Assembly (NCBI RefSeq): GCF_001623875.1
Contig: NZ_LWAE01000002.1
Coordinates: 372,001 to 436,000, forward strand
DNA: 64,000 nt
Direction of reading: 5' to 3'
Source of the DNA: Clostridium magnum DSM 2767
GTDB lineage: Bacteria > Bacillota > Clostridia > Clostridiales > Clostridiaceae
The notes under the pieces were generated by a model. The model ran no database searches. It was given only the letters and a program-made list of their open reading frames with translations, and was not told where the DNA came from. Position numbers and translations under genes: made by a program. Numbering within the stretch: position 1 is the first letter of the stretch; every line of letters begins with the position of its first letter. This document shows, piece by piece, positions 1-8,568 of the stretch.

Positions 1-291
1 AGATTAAAGAGTATAAAAATAAAGAAAAAAGAAAAGAAAGCTGATGTTGGTAGTGAAATAACAACACTTTACATCAAGGCTGGAAAGAAAAATAAGATAA
101 GACCAGGTGATTTAGTAGGTGCAATTTTAGGTGCAACAGGTTTAACATCAGATATTATAGGAGTAATAGATATTTATGACCACTATACTTATGTGGATAT
201 AATGGGTGGTCATGGAAACGAAGTGCTGGAAAAACTTAAAGAAGGTACTATAAAAGGTAAGAAATTAAAGATTGAGAAAGCTAAGAGATAA
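1..291 (+). CDS. DbpA-type RNA helicase, C-terminal RNA-binding domain (5' truncated)
   Basis: The reading frame is open from the first base and ends at a TAA at 289-291, leaving 96 residues. A basic, Lys-rich linker is followed by an RRM-like fold: strand TTLYIKAGKK, then RPGDLVGAILGATG and VIDIYDHYTYVDIMGG. This is the pattern of the DbpA/CsdA C-terminal RNA-binding domain that follows the two RecA domains of DEAD-box helicases acting in ribosome assembly. The helicase core lies outside the window, so the full length and substrate are unknown. A degraded family-1 repeat starts right at the stop codon, and a terminator follows. Confidence 0.8.
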   Translation, partial: RLKSIKIKKKEKKADVGSEITTLYIKAGKKNKIRPGDLVGAILGATGLTSDIIGVIDIYDHYTYVDIMGGHGNEVLEKLKEGTIKGKKLKIEKAKR

Positions 292-341
292 GGTGGAAAT
301 TTCAATTAGATTGGAGTTCAAACTCCACTTAATTCTTGAAT
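289..341 (+). repeat. Family-1 repeat, relic of the left half
   Basis: From the helicase stop codon onward the sequence reads AGGTGGAAATTTCAATTAGA, then the small hairpin GGAGTTCAAACTCC, then ACTTAATTCTTGAA. This aligns with the left half of the repeat at 30924-31058 (GTGAAAACTTGAATCAG, GGAGTTTCAAACTCC, ACCTGATTCTTAGTTGAA) with several substitutions and small gaps. The right half is absent. Confidence 0.6.
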
Positions 342-348
342 AAAACAA

Positions 349-380
349 CAAAGGCTGTTGAATACTCAACAGCCTTTTAA
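349..380 (+). terminator. Intrinsic terminator after the helicase gene
   Basis: An 11-bp perfect stem, AAGGCTGTTGA / TCAACAGCCTT, with a 4-nt loop is followed by TTAATAAA. It lies between the helicase stop and the convergent zinc-ribbon gene and may work in both directions. Confidence 0.8.
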
Positions 381-390
381 TAAAGATTAA

Positions 391-555
391 TTATCTTCTG
401 AAACCTCTATTGTTTTGTTGTTTTCTAGCTCTTCTGCAATCAGGGCATCTTGTTGGTTCATTTTCGAAACCCTTTTCTTTGTAGAAAGCTTGCTCGCCTT
501 CAGTGAATACGAAGTCTTTTCCGCAATCTTTACATGCTATTGTTTTATCTGCCAT
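391..555 (-). CDS. Small zinc-ribbon protein
   Basis: The predicted product is 54 residues. It starts MADKTIACKDCGKDF and carries two CxxC pairs, CKDC near residues 8-11 and CPDC near 37-40, separated by an acidic helix. It ends with a basic RRARKQQNN tail. This matches the short zinc-ribbon (zf-trcl-like) proteins common in clostridia, thought to bind one zinc ion; their function is unknown. The start is well supported by GGAGGAATGTTGAAATG. The gene converges on the helicase gene across a shared terminator. I recognise the family but not a role. Confidence 0.85.
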   Translation of the reverse strand: MADKTIACKDCGKDFVFTEGEQAFYKEKGFENEPTRCPDCRRARKQQNNRGFRR

Positions 556-816
556 TTCAACATTCCTCCTTTTTTCAAAAATAAGGATCTAATAACTCAC
601 AAATAACACTTTTCCGAAAAAGGAGATGTTGTTTATGATATTAAACCTTTGCAATCAAATTGATTACTTATCAAATATACCATATCACAATGTATTATGC
701 AATAGAAATATTACATTAAAATACATATATATCGATATTTTATATGGGAAATTTAGCTTATATTGAGTATGTGTTACTTAAACTTTAGTGAAATTAAATG
801 CATTCTTAAGAAAAGG

Positions 817-1161
817 CTATATATAACATATAAAATTGTCAATTTTTCTTAAGTCTATTTCAAAGTTAACCCAGTCTGAACCATTCCATCTCCAACCTAT
901 AGCATGCCCTCCACCGATGAAAGTTATCCACACCCAAAAAGACATGTTATCTCTAAACCATATATATGTTTTTTTAAACATACAGGCTTTTAATAAAGTA
1001 TGATCAATTCCAAATCCAGTCATTGGTAATGTTTGTGATTGAGATTTTAGGGGGATAAAGCCTGGAGGAGGTGTAGTTGGAGGAGCTGCTGTCATCGATC
1101 CGCTGCCACTAATTACAAGTGGCGAACATTCGGAACCTCACCTAGAGCGATCAAAGTTCAT
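817..1161 (-). pseudogene. Clostridial small protein with in-frame UGA at codon 8
   Basis: The frame has a good ribosome site (AGGAGAGTGTAAAAATG) and starts at 1161. It reads MNFDRSR, meets TGA at 1138-1140, then continues without a break as GSECSPLVISGSGS into MTAAPPTTPPPGFIP and on to the stop at 817. A start at the internal ATG (1095) has no ribosome site. The C-terminal half is aromatic-rich (TYIWFRDNMSFW, GWRWNGSDWVNF), like a clostridial family usually labelled transporter or hypothetical. The UGA is either a nonsense mutation or a recoded codon. A 6-bp hairpin with a 7-nt loop lies 14 nt downstream of it (1105-1123). Function unknown. Confidence 0.55.
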
Positions 1162-1284
1162 TTTTACACTCTCCTATATAAAAGATTGCACTATATATTA
1201 TGTTATGTTGGGAAAAAGTGTTAGCATTATTAAATTATTTACATATAAATATTAAAGAATGAATAACAAGGGTATGATGAAAAT

Positions 1285-2310
1285 ATGATAATTGACTTTT
1301 CGTATGCAAAAAAGAATATTGATTTTGTTCAAGGATATATTCTAAAGGGTCCTTTTTATAGATGCAGCTATATTAGGTACAAAACATTATATAAAAACCC
1401 AGCTACTGGAACAGAAAATGTTGAAATATACAATTTTGAACCTAGAGGAAAAAGTAGAGCTTCTGTACTTATATTACATGGATTAGGCAGCAGAAATGTA
1501 AAGTTTATGATGTGGATGGGCACTCACTTAGCTTCAGTAGGTGTTAATTCGAGTATAATAATACTTCCAGGAAATTATACTCGTGTGGAGGATAAATCTG
1601 TTAGTGGAAGAAGTTACATTTGGCCTGATATTAATATAATGTATAAGTTTTGGGAACATGCAGTAGTTGATATCCAATCAACTATAGATTTACTGCAGCA
1701 GCAAAAGCTTTGGAATGAAAATAATTGCATGGTAGGGTACTGTCTTGGAGGAATGATTTCATCTATAGTTACTTCTTTAGATAAAAGGATTAACCAGACT
1801 ATATTTATGGCTACAGGAGGTCATATACCTAAAATAATACACGAATCCAGTGTTACAGCTTTTGCACGAAGGCTTTTTGAAAAAGGATTTGAACCTAAGT
1901 ATTATTTAAATGATAAAGAAAGATTATATAATATTTATAAAGAACAATATCCTATTGTGAAAAATATGACTTTATCTCAAATATTGAACAGCAGATTTAT
2001 ACATCCACTATTTAGAATAGATCCTCTTTCTTATGCACATTTCCTTGATAAGTCTAAAGTAACTTTTATTGATGCTTTATTTGATAAAACACTGCCTTTA
2101 AAAAGCAGATCTATGCTTTTTAGAGAAATGAGAGGTGCAACTAGGTATATAATACCAATGACACATGCAAGTTGGCTTCCTTTTGAATCATTCTTGGCAC
2201 AATATATTTTACTGAAAGTAAATATTAATGATAAAAAATCTGCTAGTCTAGTTACAAAAAAACAGAAGATATTTGATTACATCAATGAGAAAATAATAAG
2301 TAAAATATGA
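1285..2310 (+). CDS. Alpha/beta hydrolase with a cysteine nucleophile
   Basis: The product is 341 residues with an alpha/beta-hydrolase layout: an oxyanion-type HGLGS at 65-69, a nucleophile elbow GYCLGG at 151-156 (Cys153), a probable acid Asp near 267 in ALFDKTLP, and a likely catalytic His294 in MTHASW. Cys in the elbow instead of Ser is typical of dienelactone hydrolase relatives, so hydrolysis of an ester or lactone is likely, but the substrate cannot be told. No signal peptide or membrane segment is seen, so it should be cytoplasmic. The ATG at 1285 is preceded only by a weak AAGGG. It stands alone before the TPP riboswitch. Confidence 0.75.
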   Translation: MIIDFSYAKKNIDFVQGYILKGPFYRCSYIRYKTLYKNPATGTENVEIYNFEPRGKSRASVLILHGLGSRNVKFMMWMGTHLASVGVNSSIIILPGNYTRVEDKSVSGRSYIWPDINIMYKFWEHAVVDIQSTIDLLQQQKLWNENNCMVGYCLGGMISSIVTSLDKRINQTIFMATGGHIPKIIHESSVTAFARRLFEKGFEPKYYLNDKERLYNIYKEQYPIVKNMTLSQILNSRFIHPLFRIDPLSYAHFLDKSKVTFIDALFDKTLPLKSRSMLFREMRGATRYIIPMTHASWLPFESFLAQYILLKVNINDKKSASLVTKKQKIFDYINEKIISKI

Positions 2311-2433
2311 AGTGTACCTGGGCTTATATGGAGATGTTAAAAGAGGATAGTGGTAAAATAGAAAAAGTTTTAATATTTAATCATTGAAAAATAGTAGTAA
2401 TTATGTTATGATTTTCATAATATAAAAATTAAA

Positions 2434-2535
2434 TAGCACTAGGGGGGCCCATGTAATGGGCTGAGATAGAACTGTTAGTTTCTGACCCTCATAACCTGAT
2501 TTGGATAATTCCAACGTAGGGAAGTTACTTTGTAT
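2434..2535 (+). promoter_or_regulatory. TPP riboswitch (THI element) controlling thiC
   Basis: The conserved aptamer blocks are all present in order: GGGGGGCCC...GGGCTGAGA, GACCCTCATAACCTGAT, then TTGGATAATTCCAACGTAGG and GAAG. This is the thiamine pyrophosphate aptamer. A hairpin with a T-run follows at 2590-2616, so control is most likely by transcription termination when TPP is bound. The only downstream gene is thiC, which fits. Confidence 0.95.
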
Positions 2536-2587
2536 AGGTAATATAATGCAGATTGTAATCTGGATTTATTGCTATTAAAGTGTTTAT

Positions 2588-2616
2588 GAGGGAGCCGTTT
2601 ATGGCTTCTTTTTTAT
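2588..2616 (+). terminator. Expression-platform terminator of the TPP riboswitch
   Basis: GAGCC and GGCTTC arms around a short GTTTAT loop are followed by TTTTTT. It lies about 55 nt after the aptamer and about 190 nt before thiC, which is the usual position for a riboswitch terminator. Confidence 0.7.
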
Positions 2617-2802
2617 TTATTCGAACTATGAATTTAGTACACTTTAATATTCAAAGCAATGTTTAGAACTGATATTATCTACAGGTAAAGTTATTAAAAT
2701 AACTAAAGGTTGTGGGGTGTAATCATAGAAATTTTATCTCTTTGCATAAAGGACTTGTCTAATGCTAATTAATTTTAAAAAAATATAGAGGAGATGGAAA
2801 TA

Positions 2803-4116
2803 ATGAATTATACAACACAAATGGATGCAGCTAAAAAAGGAATAGTTACAAAAGAAATAGAGATAGTAGCAGAAAAAGAAAGAATGGATGTAAATAAATT
2901 AATGGAGCTTGTTGCTGCAGGAAGAGTTGCTATACCAGCAAATAAAAAACATAAATCAATAAGCCCAGAGGGCGTAGGAGAAGGGTTAAGAACTAAAATA
3001 AATGTTAATTTAGGTATATCAAAGGATTGTAACTGTATAGACAATGAATTAGAAAAAGTAAAAGTGGCTTTAGATATGAAGGCTGAAGCTATAATGGATT
3101 TAAGTTGCTTTGGAAAAACAGAAGAATTTAGAACAAAATTAATAAATATGTCTACTGCAATGATTGGTACAGTACCTATTTATGACGCAGTGGGTTTTTA
3201 TGATAGAGAGTTAGCTAGTTTAACTGTAAAAGAACTTTTAGACGTAATTGAGAAACACGCAAAAAATGGTGTAGACTTTATGACTATTCATGCGGGAATT
3301 AATAGAGAAACTGCGGCAGTTTTTAAAAGAAATAAAAGACTTACTAACATTGTATCTAGAGGAGGAGCTTTAATGTTTGCATGGATGGAATTGAATGGCA
3401 AAGAAAACCCATTCTACGAGCATTTTGATAAAGTTTTAGATATATGTGAAAAATATGATGTAACTATAAGTCTAGGAGATGCTTGTCGTCCGGGCTCCAT
3501 AGCGGATGCTACAGATGCTAGCCAAATTAAAGAATTGATGACTTTGGGGGAACTTACTAAAAGAGCTTGGGAAAGAAATGTACAAGTTATGATAGAAGGA
3601 CCTGGACATATGAGTTTAGATGAAATACAGGCTAATATGCTTCTAGAAAAGAAGTTATGTCACAATGCACCTTTTTATGTATTAGGACCTCTAGTTACAG
3701 ATGTAGCGCCAGGTTATGATCATATTACTTCTGCTATTGGTGGAGCTTTAGCTGCAGCTTCAGGAGCGGATTTCTTATGCTATGTAACACCAGCTGAACA
3801 CTTAAGACTTCCAAACTTAGAAGATATGAAAGAAGGTATTATTGCATCTAAGATTGCGGCACATGCTGGAGATATAGCAAAGGGAATTAAAGGTGCAAGA
3901 GAATGGGATAATGCTATGAGTCAGGCAAGAAGAGAATTAGATTGGGAAAAGATGTTTAGTTTAGCTATGGACCCAGAAAAAGCAAGAAGATATAGAGAAG
4001 AGTCAAAACCTGAAGATGAGCATACCTGTACAATGTGCGGAAAGATGTGTGCTGTTAGAAATATGAATAAGGTATTAAACGGAGAAAATATAAATGTTTT
4101 AAGAGATGATGAGTAG
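2803..4116 (+). CDS. thiC: Phosphomethylpyrimidine synthase ThiC
   Basis: ThiC is a radical-SAM enzyme that converts aminoimidazole ribotide to hydroxymethylpyrimidine phosphate for thiamine synthesis. The 437-residue product shows family blocks such as [38 protein letters not shown] and [14 protein letters not shown]. Near the C-terminus (409-416) is the cluster motif CTMCGKMC, a Cx2Cx3C spacing rather than the Cx2Cx4C of E. coli-type enzymes. I chose the ATG at 2803 because GAGGAG touches the upstream ATG at 2794 but sits 9 nt from this one. It is a single-gene unit under the TPP riboswitch; no other thi gene is nearby. Confidence 0.95.
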   Translation: MNYTTQMDAAKKGIVTKEIEIVAEKERMDVNKLMELVAAGRVAIPANKKHKSISPEGVGEGLRTKINVNLGISKDCNCIDNELEKVKVALDMKAEAIMDLSCFGKTEEFRTKLINMSTAMIGTVPIYDAVGFYDRELASLTVKELLDVIEKHAKNGVDFMTIHAGINRETAAVFKRNKRLTNIVSRGGALMFAWMELNGKENPFYEHFDKVLDICEKYDVTISLGDACRPGSIADATDASQIKELMTLGELTKRAWERNVQVMIEGPGHMSLDEIQANMLLEKKLCHNAPFYVLGPLVTDVAPGYDHITSAIGGALAAASGADFLCYVTPAEHLRLPNLEDMKEGIIASKIAAHAGDIAKGIKGAREWDNAMSQARRELDWEKMFSLAMDPEKARRYREESKPEDEHTCTMCGKMCAVRNMNKVLNGENINVLRDDE

Positions 4117-4182
4117 ATTTCCAAATCTAAAGTTCGACTTAGTGACGGTATTCCTATGGATATGCCCTATTTGAATGAAAAG

Positions 4183-4224
4183 ACCCTCTAGAAAGCTTCA
4201 AAAAGGCTTTCTGGAGGGTTCTTC
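4183..4224. terminator. Terminator between thiC and the HesB-like gene
   Basis: A long stem, ACCCTCTAGAAAGC / GCTTTCTGGAGGGT, with a short A-rich loop is followed by TTCTTCGTATTTT. It separates two convergent genes and probably serves both. Confidence 0.85.
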
Positions 4225-4233
4225 GTATTTTGG

Positions 4234-4584
4234 TTAATCGTCACAACTAGAACAGCTTGAGGAAGAAGAACAGCTGCTACAATCACTTTGTTCAGGCTTA
4301 AAAACTGGCTCCAATGAAAATGTTCCAAGGCCATTTTCCTCACCACATAGTAGTATGAATCCACTATATTGGATAAAAAGATTTCTATCAACTAAAAAAG
4401 TTATGTCATCAACTTGTTGAACTAAATCTTCGTCTTTTGGACTATCTACAGTTATATTAAATATTGGACCATGACAAGACTTACCTGCAGCATAAATTCT
4501 TATTACTTTTGCTGGAACGTTTTTCTCTTCTAAGAACTTATTAAATTGTTCATATGCTAAATTAGTTATCTTTAAAAAATTCAT
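4234..4584 (-). CDS. HesB/IscA-like protein with a Cys-Ser-rich tail
   Basis: The 116-residue product resembles the clostridial HesB-like branch of the IscA/SufA fold: LAYEQFNKFLEE, RIYAAGKSCHGPIFNI, then DDITFLVDRNLF. Only one cysteine lies in the core (KSCHGP), so the three-Cys cluster site of true IscA is missing. Instead the protein ends in a tail (about residues 100-116) with four more cysteines spaced by serines, ending SSCDD. A role in iron-sulfur or sulfur handling is an inference from the fold. It starts with ATG behind AAAGGGGTTATA and is a single-gene unit facing thiC. Confidence 0.75.
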   Translation of the reverse strand: MNFLKITNLAYEQFNKFLEEKNVPAKVIRIYAAGKSCHGPIFNITVDSPKDEDLVQQVDDITFLVDRNLFIQYSGFILLCGEENGLGTFSLEPVFKPEQSDCSSCSSSSSCSSCDD

Positions 4585-4612
4585 AAATATAACCCCTTTT
4601 CCACTGTAAATT

Positions 4613-4726
4613 TTATCCGATGACTACCCGCTCTAATACTCCCATCTTCCCCAAAGTGTACATTGCGAGCGGTTACGTCCCTGGATTCGCTCAACTAAGA
4701 ATCATATGATTCAAGTTTCACTTCAT
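4613..4726 (-). repeat. Family-1 repeat, copy A
   Basis: The element is read on the minus strand from ATGAAGTGAAACTTGAATCA at 4726 to GTAGTCATCGGATAA at 4613. It includes the family core with one change (GTTGAGCGAATCCAGGGACG) and the CCGCTC...GAGCGG stem arms. The first hairpin is shortened to GAATCATATGATTC. It lies between the divergent HesB-like gene and the exopolysaccharide operon. Confidence 0.9.
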
Positions 4727-4903
4727 GTATATGATATAAATTATAAACTAAAATGGAACTAATTTAAAGATATATGTTTAGTAACCTTTTAGTTGCTAAT
4801 ATTATGTGCTTAATTTTTTGATTGTAGTTAAATATTTATGATAGAATATAATAAAGGTGAATTATGTCGATAAAACTCATATTATTGCAAGGAGGATACA
4901 TCA

Positions 4904-7036
4904 TTGAAAAAATATTTGGCTTTTGTGGTTATTGCTATAGTCTCAGTATTTTTATCATATAAATATGTCTATATAATTAGAAATAAAATGTCAATTTATA
5001 AGGATAATGTTTCTTACATGACTAAAGTAGATGATAAGTTTTTTTATGTATATAAATATGGGAAATGGAAGAAAGAATTTATTAAAGGTGTTAACATAGG
5101 AGCTGCAAAGCCCGGTGCTTTTCCAGGAGAATTAGCGGTTACAAAGGAAGAATATAAGAGATGGTTTAAGCAAATAGCAGATATGAATGCTAATTCTATA
5201 AGAGTCTATACAACGTTAAAGCCAGAGTTTTATGATGCCTTATATGAATATAACAAGGAAGCCATAAAACCAATATATATATTTCAAGGGGTTTGGGTTA
5301 ATGAGGAAGATATTTCAAATCTTATGGATGCTCAAAACAGTAAAATAAAAGATGCCTTCAAAGAGGATACAAAGAATCTGGTAGATGTTATACATGGAAA
5401 TGCTAATTTACCTGCTAAAAAAGGGTATGCAAGCGGTGTTTATACTAAGGATGTATCCACTTATGTAATGGGATGGATATTAGGAATAGAGTGGGATCCT
5501 CATTTTGTAGAGAATACAAATCTAAGCCATCCAAAGGAGAATAGCTTTGAGGGTAAGTATTTATATACAGAAAATGCATCTCCTTTCGAAGAATTTTTAT
5601 GTGAAGTTGGTGATTACGCAATCCAATATGAAACAGATAAATATAATATGCAAAGGCCTGTAAGTTTTACTAACTGGGTTACCACAGATACTTTAAGTCA
5701 TCCAAATGAACCACTAAAAAATGAAGATATGGCTTCAGTGAATACAGAACACATAAAGAAAAAAGAAAGCTTTAGACCGGGCTTGTTTGCTTCTTATCAT
5801 GTATACCCTTATTATCCTGATTTTATGAATTATCAGCAAGAATATAGCAGCTTTAAAGATAAGGATGGTAAAGTAAATACCTACAGAGCTTATCTTAAAG
5901 ACTTAAGAAAAGAACATAGTGTACCAGTATTAGTTGCTGAGTTTGGAATACCAGCATCTAGAGGCAAGGCTCATGAGAATATACATATGGGATTTAATCA
6001 GGGGAATGTAGATGAAAAAAAACAAGGTGAAATGGATGCCTTTATGTTAAACAATATATATGAAGAAGGCTATGCAGGAGGTCTAGTTTTTACCTGGCAG
6101 GATGAATGGTTTAAAAGAACATGGAATACTATGGACTTAGATATTCCAGACAAAAGGGCTTATTGGTCAAATGCTCAAACTAATGAACAGGAATTTGGAC
6201 TTCTGGCTTTTGAAACTGGTAAAGATAAGAGTATATGCTATGTTGATGGAGATACAAAAGACTGGAACAAGGATAATCCAATAGTACAAAATAATAATTT
6301 TAAACTATATACTAAATCCGATGAAAAGTATGTATATTTTATGGCAGATATTCCAGGGTTCAATTTTGATAAGGATTCTTTACTAGTTCCTATAGATATA
6401 GCACCAGAGCAAGGAAATTCAGCTTATAAGGAGTACGGAGTTAGCTTCAAAAGGCCTGTAGATTTTGTAATAGCTTTAGATAACAAAAATGGCTCTAGAG
6501 TTCTTGTAGATTCCTACTACGATTCATTTTATTATATATATGCGAAACAGTTAAAAATGATAGAAAGTAATCCGTCATATGAAACGAAAGATAGTGGTAA
6601 TTTTAACCCTATTTATCTCTGTTTAAATAAAGAATTATATCTACCTCAAGATAATAAAACCATACCGTTTTCTAAATATGAGACCGGTAAGCTAGTACAG
6701 GGAGATGGCAATCCAGAACACAAGGAATACAATTCACTTGTAGATTTCTCCGTCAAAGATGATAAGGTAGAAATAAGAATACCTTGGCAGCTTTTAAATG
6801 TTATGGATCCATCAACAAAAATGATAATGGATGACCTCTATGAAAAAGGAATTAAATCAGTTAAAATACCAGGGTTTTATACTGGTGGAATATTAATAAA
6901 AGATAACAGTACTGTAGATAATAGTGAGATGAAGCTTTTTTCATGGAAAGAGTGGGAACTCCCTGAGTACCATGAGAGGTTGAAGCCTTCTTATTATATA
7001 TTAAAAAAAGCATTTGAAGAAATTGGAGAGAACTAA
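4904..7036 (+). CDS. Membrane-anchored glycoside hydrolase-like protein of an exopolysaccharide operon
   Basis: The 710-residue product has an N-terminal membrane anchor (about residues 4-25) and then a TIM-barrel glycoside-hydrolase-like region: FIKGVNIGAAKPGAFPGE, NSIRVYTTLKPEFYDAL, GWILGIEWDP (Glu196, candidate acid/base), FASYHVYPYYP, and VPVLVAEFGIPASRG (Glu346, candidate nucleophile). The spacing resembles clan A enzymes. Residues from about 430 onward form a beta-rich tail. It should sit outside the membrane and trim or modify a secreted glycan; the substrate is unknown. Start is TTG at 4904 behind AAGGAGGATACATCA. It is the first gene of a four-gene operon with GGDEF, HEAT and GT2 genes. 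Confidence 0.75.
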   Translation: MKKYLAFVVIAIVSVFLSYKYVYIIRNKMSIYKDNVSYMTKVDDKFFYVYKYGKWKKEFIKGVNIGAAKPGAFPGELAVTKEEYKRWFKQIADMNANSIRVYTTLKPEFYDALYEYNKEAIKPIYIFQGVWVNEEDISNLMDAQNSKIKDAFKEDTKNLVDVIHGNANLPAKKGYASGVYTKDVSTYVMGWILGIEWDPHFVENTNLSHPKENSFEGKYLYTENASPFEEFLCEVGDYAIQYETDKYNMQRPVSFTNWVTTDTLSHPNEPLKNEDMASVNTEHIKKKESFRPGLFASYHVYPYYPDFMNYQQEYSSFKDKDGKVNTYRAYLKDLRKEHSVPVLVAEFGIPASRGKAHENIHMGFNQGNVDEKKQGEMDAFMLNNIYEEGYAGGLVFTWQDEWFKRTWNTMDLDIPDKRAYWSNAQTNEQEFGLLAFETGKDKSICYVDGDTKDWNKDNPIVQNNNFKLYTKSDEKYVYFMADIPGFNFDKDSLLVPIDIAPEQGNSAYKEYGVSFKRPVDFVIALDNKNGSRVLVDSYYDSFYYIYAKQLKMIESNPSYETKDSGNFNPIYLCLNKELYLPQDNKTIPFSKYETGKLVQGDGNPEHKEYNSLVDFSVKDDKVEIRIPWQLLNVMDPSTKMIMDDLYEKGIKSVKIPGFYTGGILIKDNSTVDNSEMKLFSWKEWELPEYHERLKPSYYILKKAFEEIGEN

Positions 7037-7037
7037 A

Positions 7038-8558
7038 ATGTTAAGAAATAAAGAGGTTTATGACGCTTATAAAAATATCTTAGATATTATAAATACTCTA
7101 AATAAACGGAATGAAAAGGATATGGATGTAGAATTCGTGAGGATTTTAAGAAATACATTAATAAAACTTCTTGTACTTTCTTCTGAATATAATATGACGA
7201 ATATACGAGAGGAAATAAATAGGATAAGTTATTTGCTGGAGGTAGAAGTTAACTTAAGCTATTACAGCACTCTAATAAATTGTTTGTTAAAATGCAAGAA
7301 TCATATTGAAAGTGTACTTAACAGGAAAAATGTTGTTATATTTTCAAAAGGTAATCAGAAATTTAAAATACTTCAGGATATGCTTGAAAAAGAGGGCTTT
7401 AATGTGTTTTTAGAAGGTGAAAATAAAGATATATTAGAAACTATAAAGAATATAAATCCAGAAGTAATTGTTGTGGAAGATGATGAAAAAAATAATGGTA
7501 TGACCTTATTTAAAGTGCTAGAAGATGATGGTATTTTAAGTAACATTCCTATATTTGTTATAGGTCCTGACGATATTCAATTGAAGGTAGAGGTGCTTTC
7601 ACAGGGGGCTGTAGACTATTTAAGTCATAAGTTTAATAGTGGGGAACTATTCTTTAAAATTAAAAATATAAGCAAGCTTAGGAAAAGTTACATTGAAAAT
7701 AGTATATATGATTCTCTCACTGGAATATATTCTGAAAGATATGGAAAAGTTTTAGCTGATAAGGAATTTGAAAGAATAAAATTTCAAGGCGGAAAAATGA
7801 ATGTATTTATGTTAGATATGGATGATATGTCTCAAATTAATAAGAAAAAAGGTAAAGAAATTGGCGATGAAATAATTAAGAATTGTGTAAATATATTCAG
7901 TAAGTACTTAACTAATCTGGATTTTATGTACAGAAAGTCTGGCGATGAGTTTATTTTAGTTATTTTTGATGGAGAACCAGCAGATGTATTACAGATTGGT
8001 CAAAAAATACACCAAGAGGTATTACAATTATCTGAGGCTTATCAAACAAAAATAAGTTTTTCCGGAGGAATATCCTTTATTACTAAGGATTCTAGCTCCT
8101 TTGATGATATATACAGTGAAGCTTATGAAAAACTTAAGAAGGCTAAGCGTAGTGGAAAGAGCAAGATTTATTCTAAGGCAGAGAAGTTAGTTAATCATCA
8201 AAGAAACTCATTACTTTTTGTTGATGATGACAAAATAATAATGTCCATATTGACAACAAGATACAGAAATAAAGGGTATGAAATATTCAGTGCAGAATCT
8301 GGTGAAAAAGCTTTAGAGATATTTAATAATAATCATATTGACATTATAATTACAGATTATTATATGCCTAATATGGCTGGCGATGAGTTTATTAAAAGAG
8401 TAAGAAGAATAAACAGCAAAGTAAAAATAATAGTTCTTTCAGGTCAAAAAAATGAAGAGTATATAAAAAGAGCATTAGATTTAGGTGCAGATGATTATAT
8501 AACAAAACCTTTCTCACCTGTTGAACTAGATTTAAGAATTAGAAAGTTTATAAAGTAG
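7038..8558 (+). CDS. REC-GGDEF-REC response regulator / diguanylate cyclase
   Basis: The 506-residue product has a helical N-terminus (1-95), a degenerate receiver (about 98-213, with VVEDD where the phospho-acceptor Asp is expected), a GGDEF domain (about 220-380) with the signature SGDEF at 301-305, and a canonical C-terminal receiver (391-506; DDD at 396-398, Asp440, Lys490 in TKPF). SGDEF variants can still make c-di-GMP, so activity is possible but unproven. I chose the ATG at 7038, 7 nt after GGAGAG; the ribosome site lies inside the end of the preceding gene, so the two are probably translationally coupled. Its position between hydrolase and GT2 genes suggests it controls glycan output. 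Confidence 0.85.
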   Translation: MLRNKEVYDAYKNILDIINTLNKRNEKDMDVEFVRILRNTLIKLLVLSSEYNMTNIREEINRISYLLEVEVNLSYYSTLINCLLKCKNHIESVLNRKNVVIFSKGNQKFKILQDMLEKEGFNVFLEGENKDILETIKNINPEVIVVEDDEKNNGMTLFKVLEDDGILSNIPIFVIGPDDIQLKVEVLSQGAVDYLSHKFNSGELFFKIKNISKLRKSYIENSIYDSLTGIYSERYGKVLADKEFERIKFQGGKMNVFMLDMDDMSQINKKKGKEIGDEIIKNCVNIFSKYLTNLDFMYRKSGDEFILVIFDGEPADVLQIGQKIHQEVLQLSEAYQTKISFSGGISFITKDSSSFDDIYSEAYEKLKKAKRSGKSKIYSKAEKLVNHQRNSLLFVDDDKIIMSILTTRYRNKGYEIFSAESGEKALEIFNNNHIDIIITDYYMPNMAGDEFIKRVRRINSKVKIIVLSGQKNEEYIKRALDLGADDYITKPFSPVELDLRIRKFIK

Positions 8559-8568
8559 CGGTGATAAA

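Noticed and set aside
415-606. Open frame of 63 codons on the plus strand
   Set aside because: It is the complement of the zinc-ribbon gene at 391-555, which has a strong ribosome site and two CxxC pairs.
4613-4726. Family-1 repeat as a riboswitch for the exopolysaccharide operon
   Set aside because: The same element appears upstream, downstream and antisense to unrelated genes, so a cis-regulatory aptamer is unlikely to explain it.
4740-4903. c-di-GMP riboswitch before the exopolysaccharide operon
   Set aside because: I looked for GEMM-type conserved blocks in the leader and did not find them.
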